DNA of 64,000 nucleotides, from positions 23,032 through 87,031 of the forward strand of contig PBKR01000031.1 in the NCBI GenBank assembly GCA_002721545.1, given 5' to 3'. Below the pieces are notes generated by a model. It was not told the DNA's origin. It saw only the letters and a list, made by a program, of their open reading frames with translations, and did no database searches. Of the stretch, positions 9,517-18,777 are shown in pieces; position 1 is the first letter of the stretch; each line of letters begins with the position of its first letter. A program made the translations under genes and the position numbers. This DNA is from Nitrosomonadaceae bacterium (GTDB lineage: Bacteria; Pseudomonadota; Gammaproteobacteria; Burkholderiales; Nitrosomonadaceae).

Positions 9517-10875
9517 TCAAAATTTGCGGCGCGATTTTCGTAAAGGCCCCCATGCTGGCTCTCTTATATCTGCTTCCCGTGTTGATAATTCCTGTCGAGT
9601 TCTACCATCACTTGATACTGCAGCTAATATACCACGTCCTTTAATTTCAGTTGCATATAGGATTATTTTACCGTTTGGGGCAAAGCTGGGAGACTCATCA
9701 AATAATGAATCAGTTAATAATTGTACCTGACGAGTTTCAAGGTTCTGTATAGCCACATTAAATCTTGAGCCGTTACGATGTATAAAGGTAAAGCTTTTAC
9801 CATCATGATGATACTGCGGGCTTACATTATAACTGCCCTCAAAAGTAAGACGCTCTGCTGTCCTTGATACAGATCCCGTTACAGGCATGCGATAAATTTG
9901 AGGACTACCACCACGGTCAGAAGTAAAAATAATTGACTTTCCATCCGGCGAGAAATTAGGTTCAGTATCAATACCAGGGCTTCTAGTCAGCCTTCTCAAA
10001 CCACTACCATCAGCATTTATTAAAAAAATTTGCGACCCCCCTTTCTTACTCAACACCACTGCAAGCTTTTTTCCATCAGGGGACCATGCTGGAGCACTAT
10101 TACTACCCCTATGTTTTGCAATGGCTTTTCGTTCTCCAGTTGCTAATGTCTGCACATGAATAATTGGCTTTTTATTCTCAAATGAGACGTAAGCTATTTT
10201 AGTTCCATCTGGTGACCATGCAAGTGAAATAATTGGCTCAATATACTCAATTGCTGTTCTTGCATTGAATCCATCAGCATCGGCAACCTTTAATGAATAT
10301 TTTTTTCCTTGTTTCTCCACGTAAGCAATACGAGTACTAAAAACACCTACATCTCCAGTTAACTTCTCATAGATATGATCAGCCATTCTATGAGCAACAG
10401 CACGTATTCGCTTTACAGAAACAGTTTCCATATCACTAATTAGTATTTCCTGCTTTGCTACATCCACAAGACGATATCGTACCTCTATCTGCCCATTAGA
10501 TAATAACCTAGTAGAACCAATAACTAACGCACTAACACCTCGTATCTGCCAGTCTGGATAAATAATATCGCTAAGCCCATGAGGAGTTGAACTCCCTGAA
10601 TCAACGATTCTAAATAGTCCACTCCGTTGTAGATCAGATTTCACGACAGCTGTTACACTTTGCGTAAGCCTTTCTTCATTAACAAATGGAACAATAGCAA
10701 TAGGAATCTGAGAAGCGCCACCGCCAAAAATCTCAATATCTAGTGCAGCATGAATTGGTGTGCTGAATAAACAAAATATTAGCACAAATATAGAACTGAA
10801 GAATTGATGTAATGAATCCCACATAAATCCAATTTTTAAAATAATATTTTTATGAATATCGATTATATTAATCAT
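9517..10875 (-). CDS. tolB: Tol-Pal system beta-propeller protein TolB
   Basis: Periplasmic protein bridging TolA and Pal. An N-terminal domain (IPIAIVPF, SGLFRIVD) is followed by a six-bladed WD40-like beta propeller with repeated SPDGKxI units (SPDGTKIAYVS, SPDGKKLAVVL, SPDGKSIIFTSDRGG, APNGKIILYATE). The ATG at 10875 overlaps the tolA stop by 8 nt, which suggests translational coupling. The second Met (codon 18) gives a shorter leader ending in TPIHAALDIEIFGGG, so the exact start is uncertain. The protein is 452 aa with the longer start, somewhat above the usual ~430. Confidence 0.95.
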   Translation of the reverse strand: MINIIDIHKNIILKIGFMWDSLHQFFSSIFVLIFCLFSTPIHAALDIEIFGGGASQIPIAIVPFVNEERLTQSVTAVVKSDLQRSGLFRIVDSGSSTPHGLSDIIYPDWQIRGVSALVIGSTRLLSNGQIEVRYRLVDVAKQEILISDMETVSVKRIRAVAHRMADHIYEKLTGDVGVFSTRIAYVEKQGKKYSLKVADADGFNARTAIEYIEPIISLAWSPDGTKIAYVSFENKKPIIHVQTLATGERKAIAKHRGSNSAPAWSPDGKKLAVVLSKKGGSQIFLINADGSGLRRLTRSPGIDTEPNFSPDGKSIIFTSDRGGSPQIYRMPVTGSVSRTAERLTFEGSYNVSPQYHHDGKSFTFIHRNGSRFNVAIQNLETRQVQLLTDSLFDESPSFAPNGKIILYATEIKGRGILAAVSSDGRTRQELSTREADIREPAWGPLRKSRRKF

Positions 10876-11725
10876 CTTGATAATGTACCTTAAGACTTAA
10901 ATTCCGAAAACTTGGAAATAATAATTTGTCCTTTGGCAAAGGTAGCGGCCTAGCTTGAATAATTGCACGCTCTACTGCTTCATCAAAAGTCAAGAATCCG
11001 CTACTATTTCTTAATTTAATCTCCAAAATTTCCCCGCCTGGCAGCAATGTAACATCGAATTCAGCAACAGGATCATTTGGTAGTTCCGGCGGCATCACAA
11101 TTTTACTTTTTATCTTTGCCAGAATCTTTGCCTTAAATTCATCTATCAAATTTTGCCTAGCTGCAGCTTTTGCATAAGCTAATTTTTGAAGCCTTCTTCT
11201 TTCTTCTTCTTCCCGTAACTCTTTCTGGAACCTTTCAGTTTCAGCTGCCACCCTAGCTTTTTGCTCTTTCTCTTTTCTCTCCCTTTCTTTCTTCTCCTTA
11301 GCTAGCCTTTCTTTCTTCTCTCTCTCTTTCTTCTCCTTAGCTAACCTTTTTTTCTTCTCCCTTTCTTTCTTCTCCTTAGCTAGCCTTTTTTCTTTTTTAA
11401 GCTCTATATCCGGCTTTGGAGAAAGTTGCTTTGCTTTCTTTGGCTGTACAGGCTCAATTCTTTTTGGTGGTAATAGCTCAGCTTTCTTTGTCGGTAACGA
11501 TTCAACCTTTTTTAATGGCAGTGGCTTTGGTGGTAATGCCTTAACTTTCTTAATTGGTTCTTGTTCAGGCTGAGGTAAATCACTCCACAAATCCACCACT
11601 ACCCCTGCTGGCGTATCAGTTTTCCAACTTAGCCCAAAAGTCATAAAAATAAAAAATACCACATGAACCAATAAAGCCAGTAGCCCTGCCTTAAATAATT
11701 TTTGGCTACGATTAGTAGATTTCAT
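10868..11725 (-). CDS. tolA: Tol-Pal system inner-membrane protein TolA
   Basis: Trans-periplasmic component that transmits proton-motive force from TolQR to TolB/Pal. One N-terminal membrane helix (LLALLVHVVFFIFMTFGLSW, residues 15-34), then a proline-rich section (residues 50-105) and a long charged helix of Lys/Glu/Arg repeats (about 108-190), then the globular C-terminal domain (MPPELPNDPVAEFDVTLLPGG, SSGFLTFDEAVERAI). At 285 aa it is a shorter version of the family. The helix contains a threefold 13-residue tandem repeat, RLAKEKKEREKK. It sits between tolR and tolB. Confidence 0.93.
   Translation of the reverse strand: MKSTNRSQKLFKAGLLALLVHVVFFIFMTFGLSWKTDTPAGVVVDLWSDLPQPEQEPIKKVKALPPKPLPLKKVESLPTKKAELLPPKRIEPVQPKKAKQLSPKPDIELKKEKRLAKEKKEREKKKRLAKEKKEREKKERLAKEKKERERKEKEQKARVAAETERFQKELREEEERRRLQKLAYAKAAARQNLIDEFKAKILAKIKSKIVMPPELPNDPVAEFDVTLLPGGEILEIKLRNSSGFLTFDEAVERAIIQARPLPLPKDKLLFPSFRNLSLKVHYQDD
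11270..11386. repeat. 39-bp tandem repeat (3 copies) inside tolA
   Basis: Residues 114-152 of TolA are three near-identical 13-residue units beginning RLAKEKKERE, encoded by three adjacent 39-bp copies that differ at few bases. Copy-number change would alter the length of the periplasm-spanning helix in frame. Confidence 0.85.
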
Positions 11726-11750
11726 ACCTCTCTTCGAGTATTCATATTAA

Positions 11751-12167
11751 TCATTTTTTCTTAGCCAGCAGCCCCACTTTCGTAACTTTCTGTTTTTGAA
11801 GAATATCCATCATTTTTATTACTTCTTCATACCGTACATTTTTATCGGCAGCAATTACTACTGGCTGATCTTTATTCTTTTGTTGTTTTTGTTTAATTAA
11901 AGCTATCAATTCAGCACGATTTACTTTTTGCTCTGTAGTTGTCAGCGCAAGATCACGTATGGCCAAACTTTTATCAACCTTAATAATCACTTCTAATGGT
12001 GCAACCGCAGGCTTAATAGATTTACCAATCTGAGGTAACTCAATCTGACCAGAATTCACTAGCGGTGCCGTAATCATAAATATAATTAACAACACCAGCA
12101 TTACATCAATATAAGGCACGACGTTAATTTCGTTCATTAAGCGTCGCTTTGTTCGGCGCATGCTCAT
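11751..12167 (-). CDS. tolR: Tol-Pal system protein TolR (ExbD/TolR family)
   Basis: Inner-membrane partner of TolQ in the proton-driven motor. The single transmembrane helix follows the motif NEINVVPYIDVMLVLLIIFMITAP, in which the Asp is the proton-carrying residue. The rest is a periplasmic domain ending in KMMDILQKQKVTKVGL. At 138 aa it is typical. It lies 24 bp after tolQ and 25 bp before tolA. Confidence 0.95.
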   Translation of the reverse strand: MSMRRTKRRLMNEINVVPYIDVMLVLLIIFMITAPLVNSGQIELPQIGKSIKPAVAPLEVIIKVDKSLAIRDLALTTTEQKVNRAELIALIKQKQQKNKDQPVVIAADKNVRYEEVIKMMDILQKQKVTKVGLLAKKK

Positions 12168-12191
12168 AAAATTATTCCAATTGGTTTATTG

Positions 12192-12878
12192 TTATCCACT
12201 AGCCTGACGCTGCAATACATTTGACAATTCTTCCATAAAACTTTCAAAACGTGTTGCTAGCTGATCAATATCCCTGGCATAGCGGTTATAAGCAATAACT
12301 GCGGGAATTGCAGCAAACAATCCCATAGCAGTTGCAATTAATGCCTCAGCAATGCCTGGTGCAACATGAGCAATAGTTGCTTGCGTTACATTTGATAGGC
12401 TACGAAAAGAATTCATAATCCCCCACACGGTTCCAAATAAACCAATATATGGACTTACTGAACCCACTGTGGCAAGAAAAGATAACTGTGATTCAAGCCT
12501 ATCCATCTCACGCTGATACGTCGCCCTCATAGCACGACGTGTACCATCCATTACAACGCCTACATCTATCCCCGGCTGACGATCATGTTTTATAAACTCT
12601 CGAAATCCCGCTTCAAAAATTCTCTCCATTCCACCTGTTGTATATCGCGCACTTAACACACTCTGATATAGATCATTGAGGTCAGCACCTTTCCAAAATA
12701 TCTCTTCAAATTCATCACTTTGTTTTGTTTCTTCTCTAATAGTATAAAGTTTCCTAAAAATGAACAACCAGGACAAAAAGGAGGCAATTAGCAGCATTCC
12801 CATTACAAGCTGTACGGGTATGCTAGCAGAGCCAATAAGAGAAAATATAGACATGTCTTGAGTAACGGTTACATTCAT
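12192..12878 (-). CDS. tolQ: Tol-Pal system protein TolQ (MotA/TolQ/ExbB family)
   Basis: Multi-pass inner-membrane stator of the Tol motor. Three membrane helices are seen: residues about 19-40 (PVQLVMGMLLIASFLSWLFIF), then after a cytoplasmic loop the pair around FLATVGSVSPYIGLFGTVWGIM and GIAEALIATAMGLFAAIPAVIAYN, containing the conserved TVWGIM and GLFAAIPA segments. At 228 aa it is a normal length. It starts 2 bp after the ybgC stop, as in the classic ybgC-tolQRAB-pal-cpoB operon. Confidence 0.96.
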   Translation of the reverse strand: MNVTVTQDMSIFSLIGSASIPVQLVMGMLLIASFLSWLFIFRKLYTIREETKQSDEFEEIFWKGADLNDLYQSVLSARYTTGGMERIFEAGFREFIKHDRQPGIDVGVVMDGTRRAMRATYQREMDRLESQLSFLATVGSVSPYIGLFGTVWGIMNSFRSLSNVTQATIAHVAPGIAEALIATAMGLFAAIPAVIAYNRYARDIDQLATRFESFMEELSNVLQRQASG

Positions 12879-12880
12879 AA

Positions 12881-13312
12881 TTAATTTCCAAATTTATGTC
12901 GCAATGAAATAGGCAAACTTGCCAATTTAAGTGTATCAGCACCTACACATACCACCTGTATAGTTGCGCTGGCTAGTGTAATTTGTCCACGAAGAACATG
13001 CTGCAAGATTGTAATACGAGCCTTACCAAGCTCAGTATTCTGCACTGTTACATGCAACAGATCATCTAGTATCGCAGGCTTAAAATATTCAATATTCAAT
13101 GAACGTATCATGAAGATCACCCTATGAATTTGAGCTAAAGATTTTATATCCAAATCTAATCCGCGCATCCATTCATAACGAGCACGCTCCATAAAATTTA
13201 AATAGGTTGAATGATAAACCACGCCTCCCGCATCCGTATCCTGATAATAAACTCGTGTTGGGAGAATAAAAATCGGCTTAGTTTTTAATTTAGTTTTAAT
13301 ATTTTTCTCCAT
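12881..13312 (-). CDS. ybgC: Acyl-CoA thioesterase YbgC (hotdog fold, Tol-Pal associated)
   Basis: Hotdog-fold thioesterase acting on acyl-CoA or acyl-ACP; the family is linked to the Tol system by gene order and, in E. coli, to phospholipid metabolism. The 4HBT active-site motif is YYQDTDAGGVVYHSTYLNFMERARYEW with the catalytic Asp and the conserved H-x-x-Y. At 143 aa it is typical. It heads the tol genes and follows ruvB after 14 bp, so ruv and tol genes may share a transcript. Confidence 0.93.
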   Translation of the reverse strand: MEKNIKTKLKTKPIFILPTRVYYQDTDAGGVVYHSTYLNFMERARYEWMRGLDLDIKSLAQIHRVIFMIRSLNIEYFKPAILDDLLHVTVQNTELGKARITILQHVLRGQITLASATIQVVCVGADTLKLASLPISLRHKFGN

Positions 13313-13326
13313 TTTTTAGCCTTTTA

Positions 13327-14364
13327 TCATTCTTCTTCCCATAACTCATTATTCAAGCCATCTCCTAATACCGCCCCAAAGTGTTTATATGCAAGACTTG
13401 TGGCCATACGCCCTCGTGGCGTACGCTTCAGAAAACCCTGTTGTATTAGATATGGCTCTAGCACATCCTCAATAGTATCTCGCTCTTCACTAATAGCCGC
13501 AGCTAAATTATCAATTCCAACAGGGCCACCATCAAATTTTTCTATTACTGACAAAAGTAATTTTCTATCCATTATATCGAGACCAATACTATCAACATCT
13601 AGCATCGTCAACGCCGCATTTGCCACAGCTTGGCTGATATGCCCTTCTGCCTTAACTTCTGCAAAATCCCTTACTCTACGTAAAAGCCTATTAACAATTC
13701 GTGGTGTACCACGTGAACGAAAAGCAATCTCTGCTGCGCCATCATTAGAAATCTCTACACTTAATACCCGAGCTGAACGCGTTACAATTTTGGCAAGCTC
13801 ATCAGAAGAATAGAATTCTAATCGTGAGACAATACCAAAGCGATCACGTAGTGGATTAGTTAACATACCCGCTCGGGTCGTAGCCCCTACCAAAGTAAAG
13901 GGTGGCAAATCAAGTTTAACAGAACGGGCAGCAGGACCTTCACCAATCATAATATCTAGCTGATAATCTTCGAGTGCAGGATATAGGATCTCTTCAACCA
14001 CCGGAGAAAGACGATGAATTTCATCAATAAACAATACATCGTTTGGCTCTAAATTAGTAAGCAGAGCTGCAAGATCACCAGGACGCTCCAACACAGGACC
14101 AGAAGTATGGCGCAAACTCACACCCATCTCTCTTGCAATTATATGAGCAAGTGTGGTCTTGCCTAAGCCTGGAGGACCATACAATAGCACATGGTCTAAA
14201 GCCTCCTTTCTACTCCTTGCTGCCTCAATAAATATTTGTAATTGCCCACGTACTTTTTCCTGACCAATATATTCATCCAGACATTTTGGGCGCAAAGCCA
14301 ACTCTAAAACCTCCTCTTGAGAGGAAACAGGGTCAGCATTTATTAATCGCTCAGTTTCAATCAT
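13327..14364 (-). CDS. ruvB: Holliday junction branch migration helicase RuvB
   Basis: AAA+ hexameric motor that drives branch migration with RuvA. Walker A is [11 protein letters not shown], Walker [10 protein letters not shown], followed by sensor I in [18 protein letters not shown] and the C-terminal winged helix ([23 protein letters not shown]). The track starts with TTG at 14367; the adjacent ATG at 14364 is the better start, giving 345 aa, the usual size. It follows ruvA by about 27 bp. Confidence 0.97.
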   Translation of the reverse strand: MIETERLINADPVSSQEEVLELALRPKCLDEYIGQEKVRGQLQIFIEAARSRKEALDHVLLYGPPGLGKTTLAHIIAREMGVSLRHTSGPVLERPGDLAALLTNLEPNDVLFIDEIHRLSPVVEEILYPALEDYQLDIMIGEGPAARSVKLDLPPFTLVGATTRAGMLTNPLRDRFGIVSRLEFYSSDELAKIVTRSARVLSVEISNDGAAEIAFRSRGTPRIVNRLLRRVRDFAEVKAEGHISQAVANAALTMLDVDSIGLDIMDRKLLLSVIEKFDGGPVGIDNLAAAISEERDTIEDVLEPYLIQQGFLKRTPRGRMATSLAYKHFGAVLGDGLNNELWEEE

Positions 14365-14390
14365 CAAACTGTACAGGCTGAATACTCATG

Positions 14391-14975
14391 TTATTTTTCC
14401 TTTGACAGAAGCTTAAGTGCCTGTCGTATCCCCTCGGATACAGTCACATCAACAGATAATTGTTTAGTTACCCAACTAGCCTCACGCTCATTATAGCCCA
14501 ATGATAACAAAGCATTGAGCACATCATTATTTACTTTTGAAGAAGATATTTGGTTATTCACACTAATCATGTCAGAGTTAAGTTTGTCACGAAGCTCTAA
14601 CAGTAGGCGCTCAGCAGTTTTTTTACCAATGCCTGGGATTTTAATAATTTGCTTACTATCCTGATCTACAACCGCCTGATATAAATCAGTAACACTTAGA
14701 CCCGATAAAACTGCTAATGCTGTTCTCGCTCCCACTCCAGAAATTTTAACAAGTTGACGAAAAGCCTGTCGCTCGGTTTCAGTTACAAAGCCATACAATA
14801 AATGCGCATCCTCCCGCACTACAAGATAAGTATGAAGAGTAACCTTCTCATCGTTACCCGGCAGGGTATAGAATGTACTCATTGGAACATTGACCTCATA
14901 CCCTACTCCCTGAACGTCAAGAAGAACCAATGGTGGTTTCTTTTCTATTAAAACCCCCGTTAATCTTCCAATCAT
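14391..14975 (-). CDS. ruvA: Holliday junction DNA-binding protein RuvA
   Basis: Tetrameric protein that binds four-way junctions and loads RuvB. The N-terminal OB fold starts [28 protein letters not shown]; two helix-hairpin-helix motifs are visible ([19 protein letters not shown] and [19 protein letters not shown]); the C-terminal domain III ([17 protein letters not shown]) contacts RuvB. At 194 aa it is normal. The ATG overlaps the ruvC stop as ATGA, indicating translational coupling. Confidence 0.97.
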   Translation of the reverse strand: MIGRLTGVLIEKKPPLVLLDVQGVGYEVNVPMSTFYTLPGNDEKVTLHTYLVVREDAHLLYGFVTETERQAFRQLVKISGVGARTALAVLSGLSVTDLYQAVVDQDSKQIIKIPGIGKKTAERLLLELRDKLNSDMISVNNQISSSKVNNDVLNALLSLGYNEREASWVTKQLSVDVTVSEGIRQALKLLSKEK

Positions 14976-15490
14976 GTCAGCCTTCCATGTTTCATGCTAT
15001 ACCCTTCTGTTGATGTCTGGCCTAAGCCCAAGCCACCATGAGCATGGCAAATAGCGCAAGCAAGGGCATCTGCTGCATCTGCTCCAGGCGTTACAGAAAG
15101 GCGCAATAAACGCCTCACCATTTCTTGAACCTGCTCTTTCTTTGCATGACCGTTACCGACAACGGCCTGCTTAATTTGCAGTGCAGTATATTCAGCCACA
15201 AAAAGATCATTTAATACAGCCGCACAAATTGCAGCACCTCTTGCCTGCCCAAGCATCAGCGTTGATTTTGGATTAACGTTAACGAACACCTGCTCCACTG
15301 CAACTTGATCGGGATGATGTTGCATAATTACTTCATTGAGGTTATCCATGATTGATTTTAGACGTAATGGCAATGAAACATCTAATGTCTTAATGCGACC
15401 ACTACTGACATAAGTTAATTTATTGCCAGTTTTATCGATAACCCCAAATCCAGTTATACGTAAGCCTGGGTCAATACCTAAAATGTGAAT
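14972..15490 (-). CDS. ruvC: Holliday junction resolvase RuvC, apparent ATT start
   Basis: Endonuclease that resolves Holliday junctions. The ORF track begins at an internal TTG (15373) and misses the first catalytic segment. The same frame extends upstream through [19 protein letters not shown], which holds the first catalytic Asp; VAVEQVFVN and [14 protein letters not shown] supply the other acidic residues. An in-frame TGA lies at 15496-15494, so no ATG, GTG or TTG is available in this frame before ILGIDPG. ATT at 15490 aligns with the normal start, is preceded by AGGTGA with about 4 nt spacing, and gives 172 aa, the family length. Alternatively a one-base slip in the AAA after GTG (15497) hides a GTG start. 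Confidence 0.9.
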   Translation of the reverse strand: MHILGIDPGLRITGFGVIDKTGNKLTYVSSGRIKTLDVSLPLRLKSIMDNLNEVIMQHHPDQVAVEQVFVNVNPKSTLMLGQARGAAICAAVLNDLFVAEYTALQIKQAVVGNGHAKKEQVQEMVRRLLRLSVTPGADAADALACAICHAHGGLGLGQTSTEGYSMKHGRLT

Positions 15491-15512
15491 ATTTCACCTA
15501 TCAGTTAATAAA

Positions 15513-16238
15513 TTAACTATCAATTACTGCTGAAGTAAAAACTTCCTGAACATCATCTATACTTTCAAGAGCATCTAGTAATTTTTTCATTTTTACTGCA
15601 TTTTCACCTGTTAAAATAACCTCATTATCCGGCTTCATAGTTACTGCCGATAGCTCAGATTTAAATCCCAATTTAGCTAAAGATTTTTTTATCACTATAA
15701 ATTCATATGGTGGGGTAATGACTTCTAAACTGCCATCATCATGATTAATTACATCCTCAGCACCAGTCTCCAATGCAGCCTCTACTAATTTCTCTTCGTT
15801 GGTATCTGGAGCAAAAAAAAGCTGGCCACAATGTTTAAATAAAAATAAAACCGACCCATCTGCTCCCAATTTTCCACCATATTTAGTAAAAGCGTGCCGT
15901 ACATCTGCAACAGTTCGCACACGGTTATCTGTCATACAGTTAACTACTACAGCTGCACCAGCCATACCATAACCTTCATATCGAATCTCTTCATAATTTA
16001 CACCATCCAGATCACCACTGCCACGCTTAATTGCTCGTTCTATATTATCCTTAGGCATGTTCTGATCATAGGCCCTATCAACCGCTAAACGTAACCTTGG
16101 ATTACTTTCTATTTCACCACCACCCAATCTAGCAGCCACTGTTATTTCTTTAATAGCCCTAGTAAAAATCTTACCACGCTTGGCATCTGTTACTGCCTTT
16201 TTATGTTTAATGTTTGCCCACTTACTATGACCTGCCAT
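15513..16238 (-). CDS. YebC/PmpR family protein (TACO1-like)
   Basis: Begins [26 protein letters not shown], the diagnostic start of the YebC/PmpR/TACO1 family, and continues with the conserved [14 protein letters not shown] and [20 protein letters not shown]. At 241 aa it is full length. Members have been described as DNA-binding regulators (PmpR, and a regulator of ruvC in some bacteria) and more recently as ribosome-associated factors that relieve stalling at proline stretches. It sits directly upstream of ruvCAB with about 20 bp to the ruvC start, the classical neighbourhood. Confidence 0.95.
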   Translation of the reverse strand: MAGHSKWANIKHKKAVTDAKRGKIFTRAIKEITVAARLGGGEIESNPRLRLAVDRAYDQNMPKDNIERAIKRGSGDLDGVNYEEIRYEGYGMAGAAVVVNCMTDNRVRTVADVRHAFTKYGGKLGADGSVLFLFKHCGQLFFAPDTNEEKLVEAALETGAEDVINHDDGSLEVITPPYEFIVIKKSLAKLGFKSELSAVTMKPDNEVILTGENAVKMKKLLDALESIDDVQEVFTSAVIDS

Positions 16239-16334
16239 GGTGTATATAATTTTTATTAAAGTAGGTTAATATTACCATCCTGTTCTCCATGGATAAAGCA
16301 GGAAAGATATTTAAAAATATATGCTTCATTGTAT

Positions 16335-17450
16335 TTACGTAGGCCACTGATAGGGAGCAACATCAAACGGCTGGGAGTTATTCATAACCATATTTGATAA
16401 AATATGAGCGCTACTAGGCGCCATGGTCACTCCATAGCGATGATGGCCACTACTTAAATACAGGTTATCAAAGATAGGGTGGCGACTAATAATTGGTATA
16501 TTTTCGGGTGACCCCGGGCGGAGTCCTGCCCAGTGCCCAACTAAAGTTTTTTCTGATAGCACAGGTATGAATTTGTGCGCCCTTTCTAATAGCTTCTTCC
16601 GCACATCCGCAGTAACACTTTTATCAAACTTCGTATTCTCCATAGAGCTTCCTGCAAGTATATACCCATCTTTTCTTGGTATAAGATAAAAATCACCTTG
16701 CAATACAATTTTATCAAGCAAACCAGTTTTTACTTTAAAAAGTAACATCTGACCCCGCACCGGATAAATATCAATTTTTAAAGCATATTTATCAAGAATT
16801 TCACGGCTCCACGCTCCAGCTGCCACAATATAATTTGCACCCGAGTAGTCTCCTTGATCAGTAATTACTGATTTAACCCGATTTTGGCTCATCCGCCAGC
16901 CTTTAACCTCAGTGTGCTCTATGATAGAGCCACCAGATAATTCTACCGACCTTTTCAATGCCTGTAATAATCTAGGGCTACGCACTTGCGCTACGGAAGG
17001 AAGCCATAATGCTGAATTATCAGTACATCCAACTAATTTTAATTTTGGAAAAATTTCATTTATATATATTTCTTTCATAGGAAAGGCATTGCCGGCACAC
17101 CATTCTTTTGCCCCAACAAACCGAACCTCTTGATCGCCTATGACAGGAAATACCAACATTCCAGAGACTCGATATTCTGGATCGATTCCTGTTTCTTGTT
17201 TAAGAGTTTCGGTCAATTCTGGTAACAATTGATTACTAAATTGAGTTAATTGCGTAACGGAATTTGGATAATCCCAAGGGAGCAACGGCAAAAGTATTCC
17301 CCCTCCTGCCCAAGAAGCCTCTCTTCCACTATAACCACGCTCCAGTATGCTCACCTTTGCACCCAGCCGTAATAACTTATGCGCTACGGTAAGCCCAATT
17401 ATTCCCCCACCTATAATAACAATGTCTGCTGACAAAAAATTATTCCCCAC
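16335..17450 (-). CDS. thiO: Glycine oxidase ThiO (FAD-dependent, thiamine synthesis)
   Basis: FAD enzyme that oxidises glycine to the imine used in thiazole formation for thiamine. The dinucleotide-binding motif is IVIIGGGIIGLTVAHKLLRLGAKVSILE; SGREASWAGGGILLPLLPW is characteristic of ThiO; the C terminus has HWAGLRPGSPENIPIISRHP and SSGHHRYGVTMAPSSA. At 371 aa it is normal. The start codon is GTG. Other thi genes are not adjacent, but thiL is encoded at 38.7-39.7 kb. Confidence 0.9.
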   Translation of the reverse strand: MGNNFLSADIVIIGGGIIGLTVAHKLLRLGAKVSILERGYSGREASWAGGGILLPLLPWDYPNSVTQLTQFSNQLLPELTETLKQETGIDPEYRVSGMLVFPVIGDQEVRFVGAKEWCAGNAFPMKEIYINEIFPKLKLVGCTDNSALWLPSVAQVRSPRLLQALKRSVELSGGSIIEHTEVKGWRMSQNRVKSVITDQGDYSGANYIVAAGAWSREILDKYALKIDIYPVRGQMLLFKVKTGLLDKIVLQGDFYLIPRKDGYILAGSSMENTKFDKSVTADVRKKLLERAHKFIPVLSEKTLVGHWAGLRPGSPENIPIISRHPIFDNLYLSSGHHRYGVTMAPSSAHILSNMVMNNSQPFDVAPYQWPT

Positions 17451-17699
17451 TTAAAACATCTTGTATTTTAGACAAATACTAGAAACATATTAACCACTAT
17501 TAAGCCCTAACGACTTAATAGTAATAAAACTACTCAACGAAACTATTAAAATTATAAAGCTAGAGGTACCAGCACCAACGGCTCCATAGCCGGTAATATT
17601 ATTCTAATAATAAAATAATAAATTAGCTTCCTGGCATAAATAGATTAACTACACATTATCCCGAGTAAAATTGACTGAAATGATCAGATATAGTTAGAG

Positions 17700-18650
17700 C
17701 TAATTTTTATGCTTAGGTAATGGAAAAACTACATCCTCAACCACACCACTTATTTCCTGTACATTCACTTCGCCCATAGCGTACCTGGCACCAATCTGTT
17801 TAATCCGTGAAATAACCTCTTGCACTATAATTTCAGGAGCAGAGGCCCCAGCAGTGATGCCAATTCGAGTTTTTTTATGCAACCATTTTTCTTTTAATTG
17901 CTCAGCACGATCTATCATGTAAGCATCCTTACCGGCATTGCGTGCCACATCACATAAACGATTAGAATTAGAACTGTTTGGTGACCCAACTATAATTACT
18001 AAATCACATTTCTTAGCTATTGATTTAACTGCGTCTTGACGATTTTGTGTAGCGTAACAAATATCATCTTTTTTCGGTCCAGTAATTTCCGGGAACCGAC
18101 GCTTTAAAGCTGAAATTATTCTACCAGCATCATCTACTGACAAGGTGGTTTGAGTAACATATGCAAGATTAGCAGTGTTTACAACTTGTAATTTATCAAC
18201 ATCTTTTTCTGTTTCTACCAGATACATACGACCACCTACACCTTCAGCCTGACCCATTGTCCCTTCAACTTCTGGATGCCCTTGATGGCCAATCATAATA
18301 ATTTCCTTGCCCTGGGCCCTCATTTTAGCAACTTCAACATGAACTTTCTTAACTAAAGGACATGTTGCGTCAAATACTTTAAAATTCCTAGCTTCCGCTT
18401 CTTGACGTACTTTATGAGAGACCCCATGCGCGCTAAAAATTAAAATACTACCACCTGGTACCTCATCAAGATTTTCAACAAATACAGCTCCTTTTTTCTC
18501 AAGATTTTCTACTACAAAACGATTATGCACCACTTCATGACGAACATAAATTGGTGAGCCATGCATGGTTAAAGCCTGCTCTACAATCTCTATTGCACGA
18601 TCTACTCCTGCACAAAAGCCTCTAGGATTTGCTAGTAATACGTCTATCAC
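17700..18650 (-). CDS. ispH: 4-hydroxy-3-methylbut-2-enyl diphosphate reductase IspH
   Basis: Last step of the MEP isoprenoid pathway, giving IPP and DMAPP; an iron-sulfur enzyme. The three cluster cysteines are in [28 protein letters not shown] and [14 protein letters not shown]; the substrate-binding [10 protein letters not shown] and AGASAPE motifs are intact. At 316 aa it is typical, with a GTG start. The FKBP-type isomerase gene often found just upstream is absent. It follows the DAHP synthase gene after 127 bp. Confidence 0.96.
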   Translation of the reverse strand: MIDVLLANPRGFCAGVDRAIEIVEQALTMHGSPIYVRHEVVHNRFVVENLEKKGAVFVENLDEVPGGSILIFSAHGVSHKVRQEAEARNFKVFDATCPLVKKVHVEVAKMRAQGKEIIMIGHQGHPEVEGTMGQAEGVGGRMYLVETEKDVDKLQVVNTANLAYVTQTTLSVDDAGRIISALKRRFPEITGPKKDDICYATQNRQDAVKSIAKKCDLVIIVGSPNSSNSNRLCDVARNAGKDAYMIDRAEQLKEKWLHKKTRIGITAGASAPEIIVQEVISRIKQIGARYAMGEVNVQEISGVVEDVVFPLPKHKN

Positions 18651-18777
18651 TTGTTAACCCTCCAATTTTAGACATCAATACTAAACTAAAAATCTACCTA
18701 TACTAAGAAATAGCCAGCAAATCTCGTGTCAATTTTAAGCAGATATTTACTCATGTTAACGATTGCTTATCCTCTGA

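Noticed and set aside
17490-17600. Minus-strand open stretch reading GYGAVGAGTSSFIILIVSLS upstream of thiO
   Set aside because: A stop lies just before it and no ATG, GTG or TTG opens it; too short to call a gene or a remnant.
17570-17600. CGGCT-CCAT-AGCCG hairpin between thiO and ispH
   Set aside because: Only a 5-bp stem and no T run in either direction, so not supported as a terminator.
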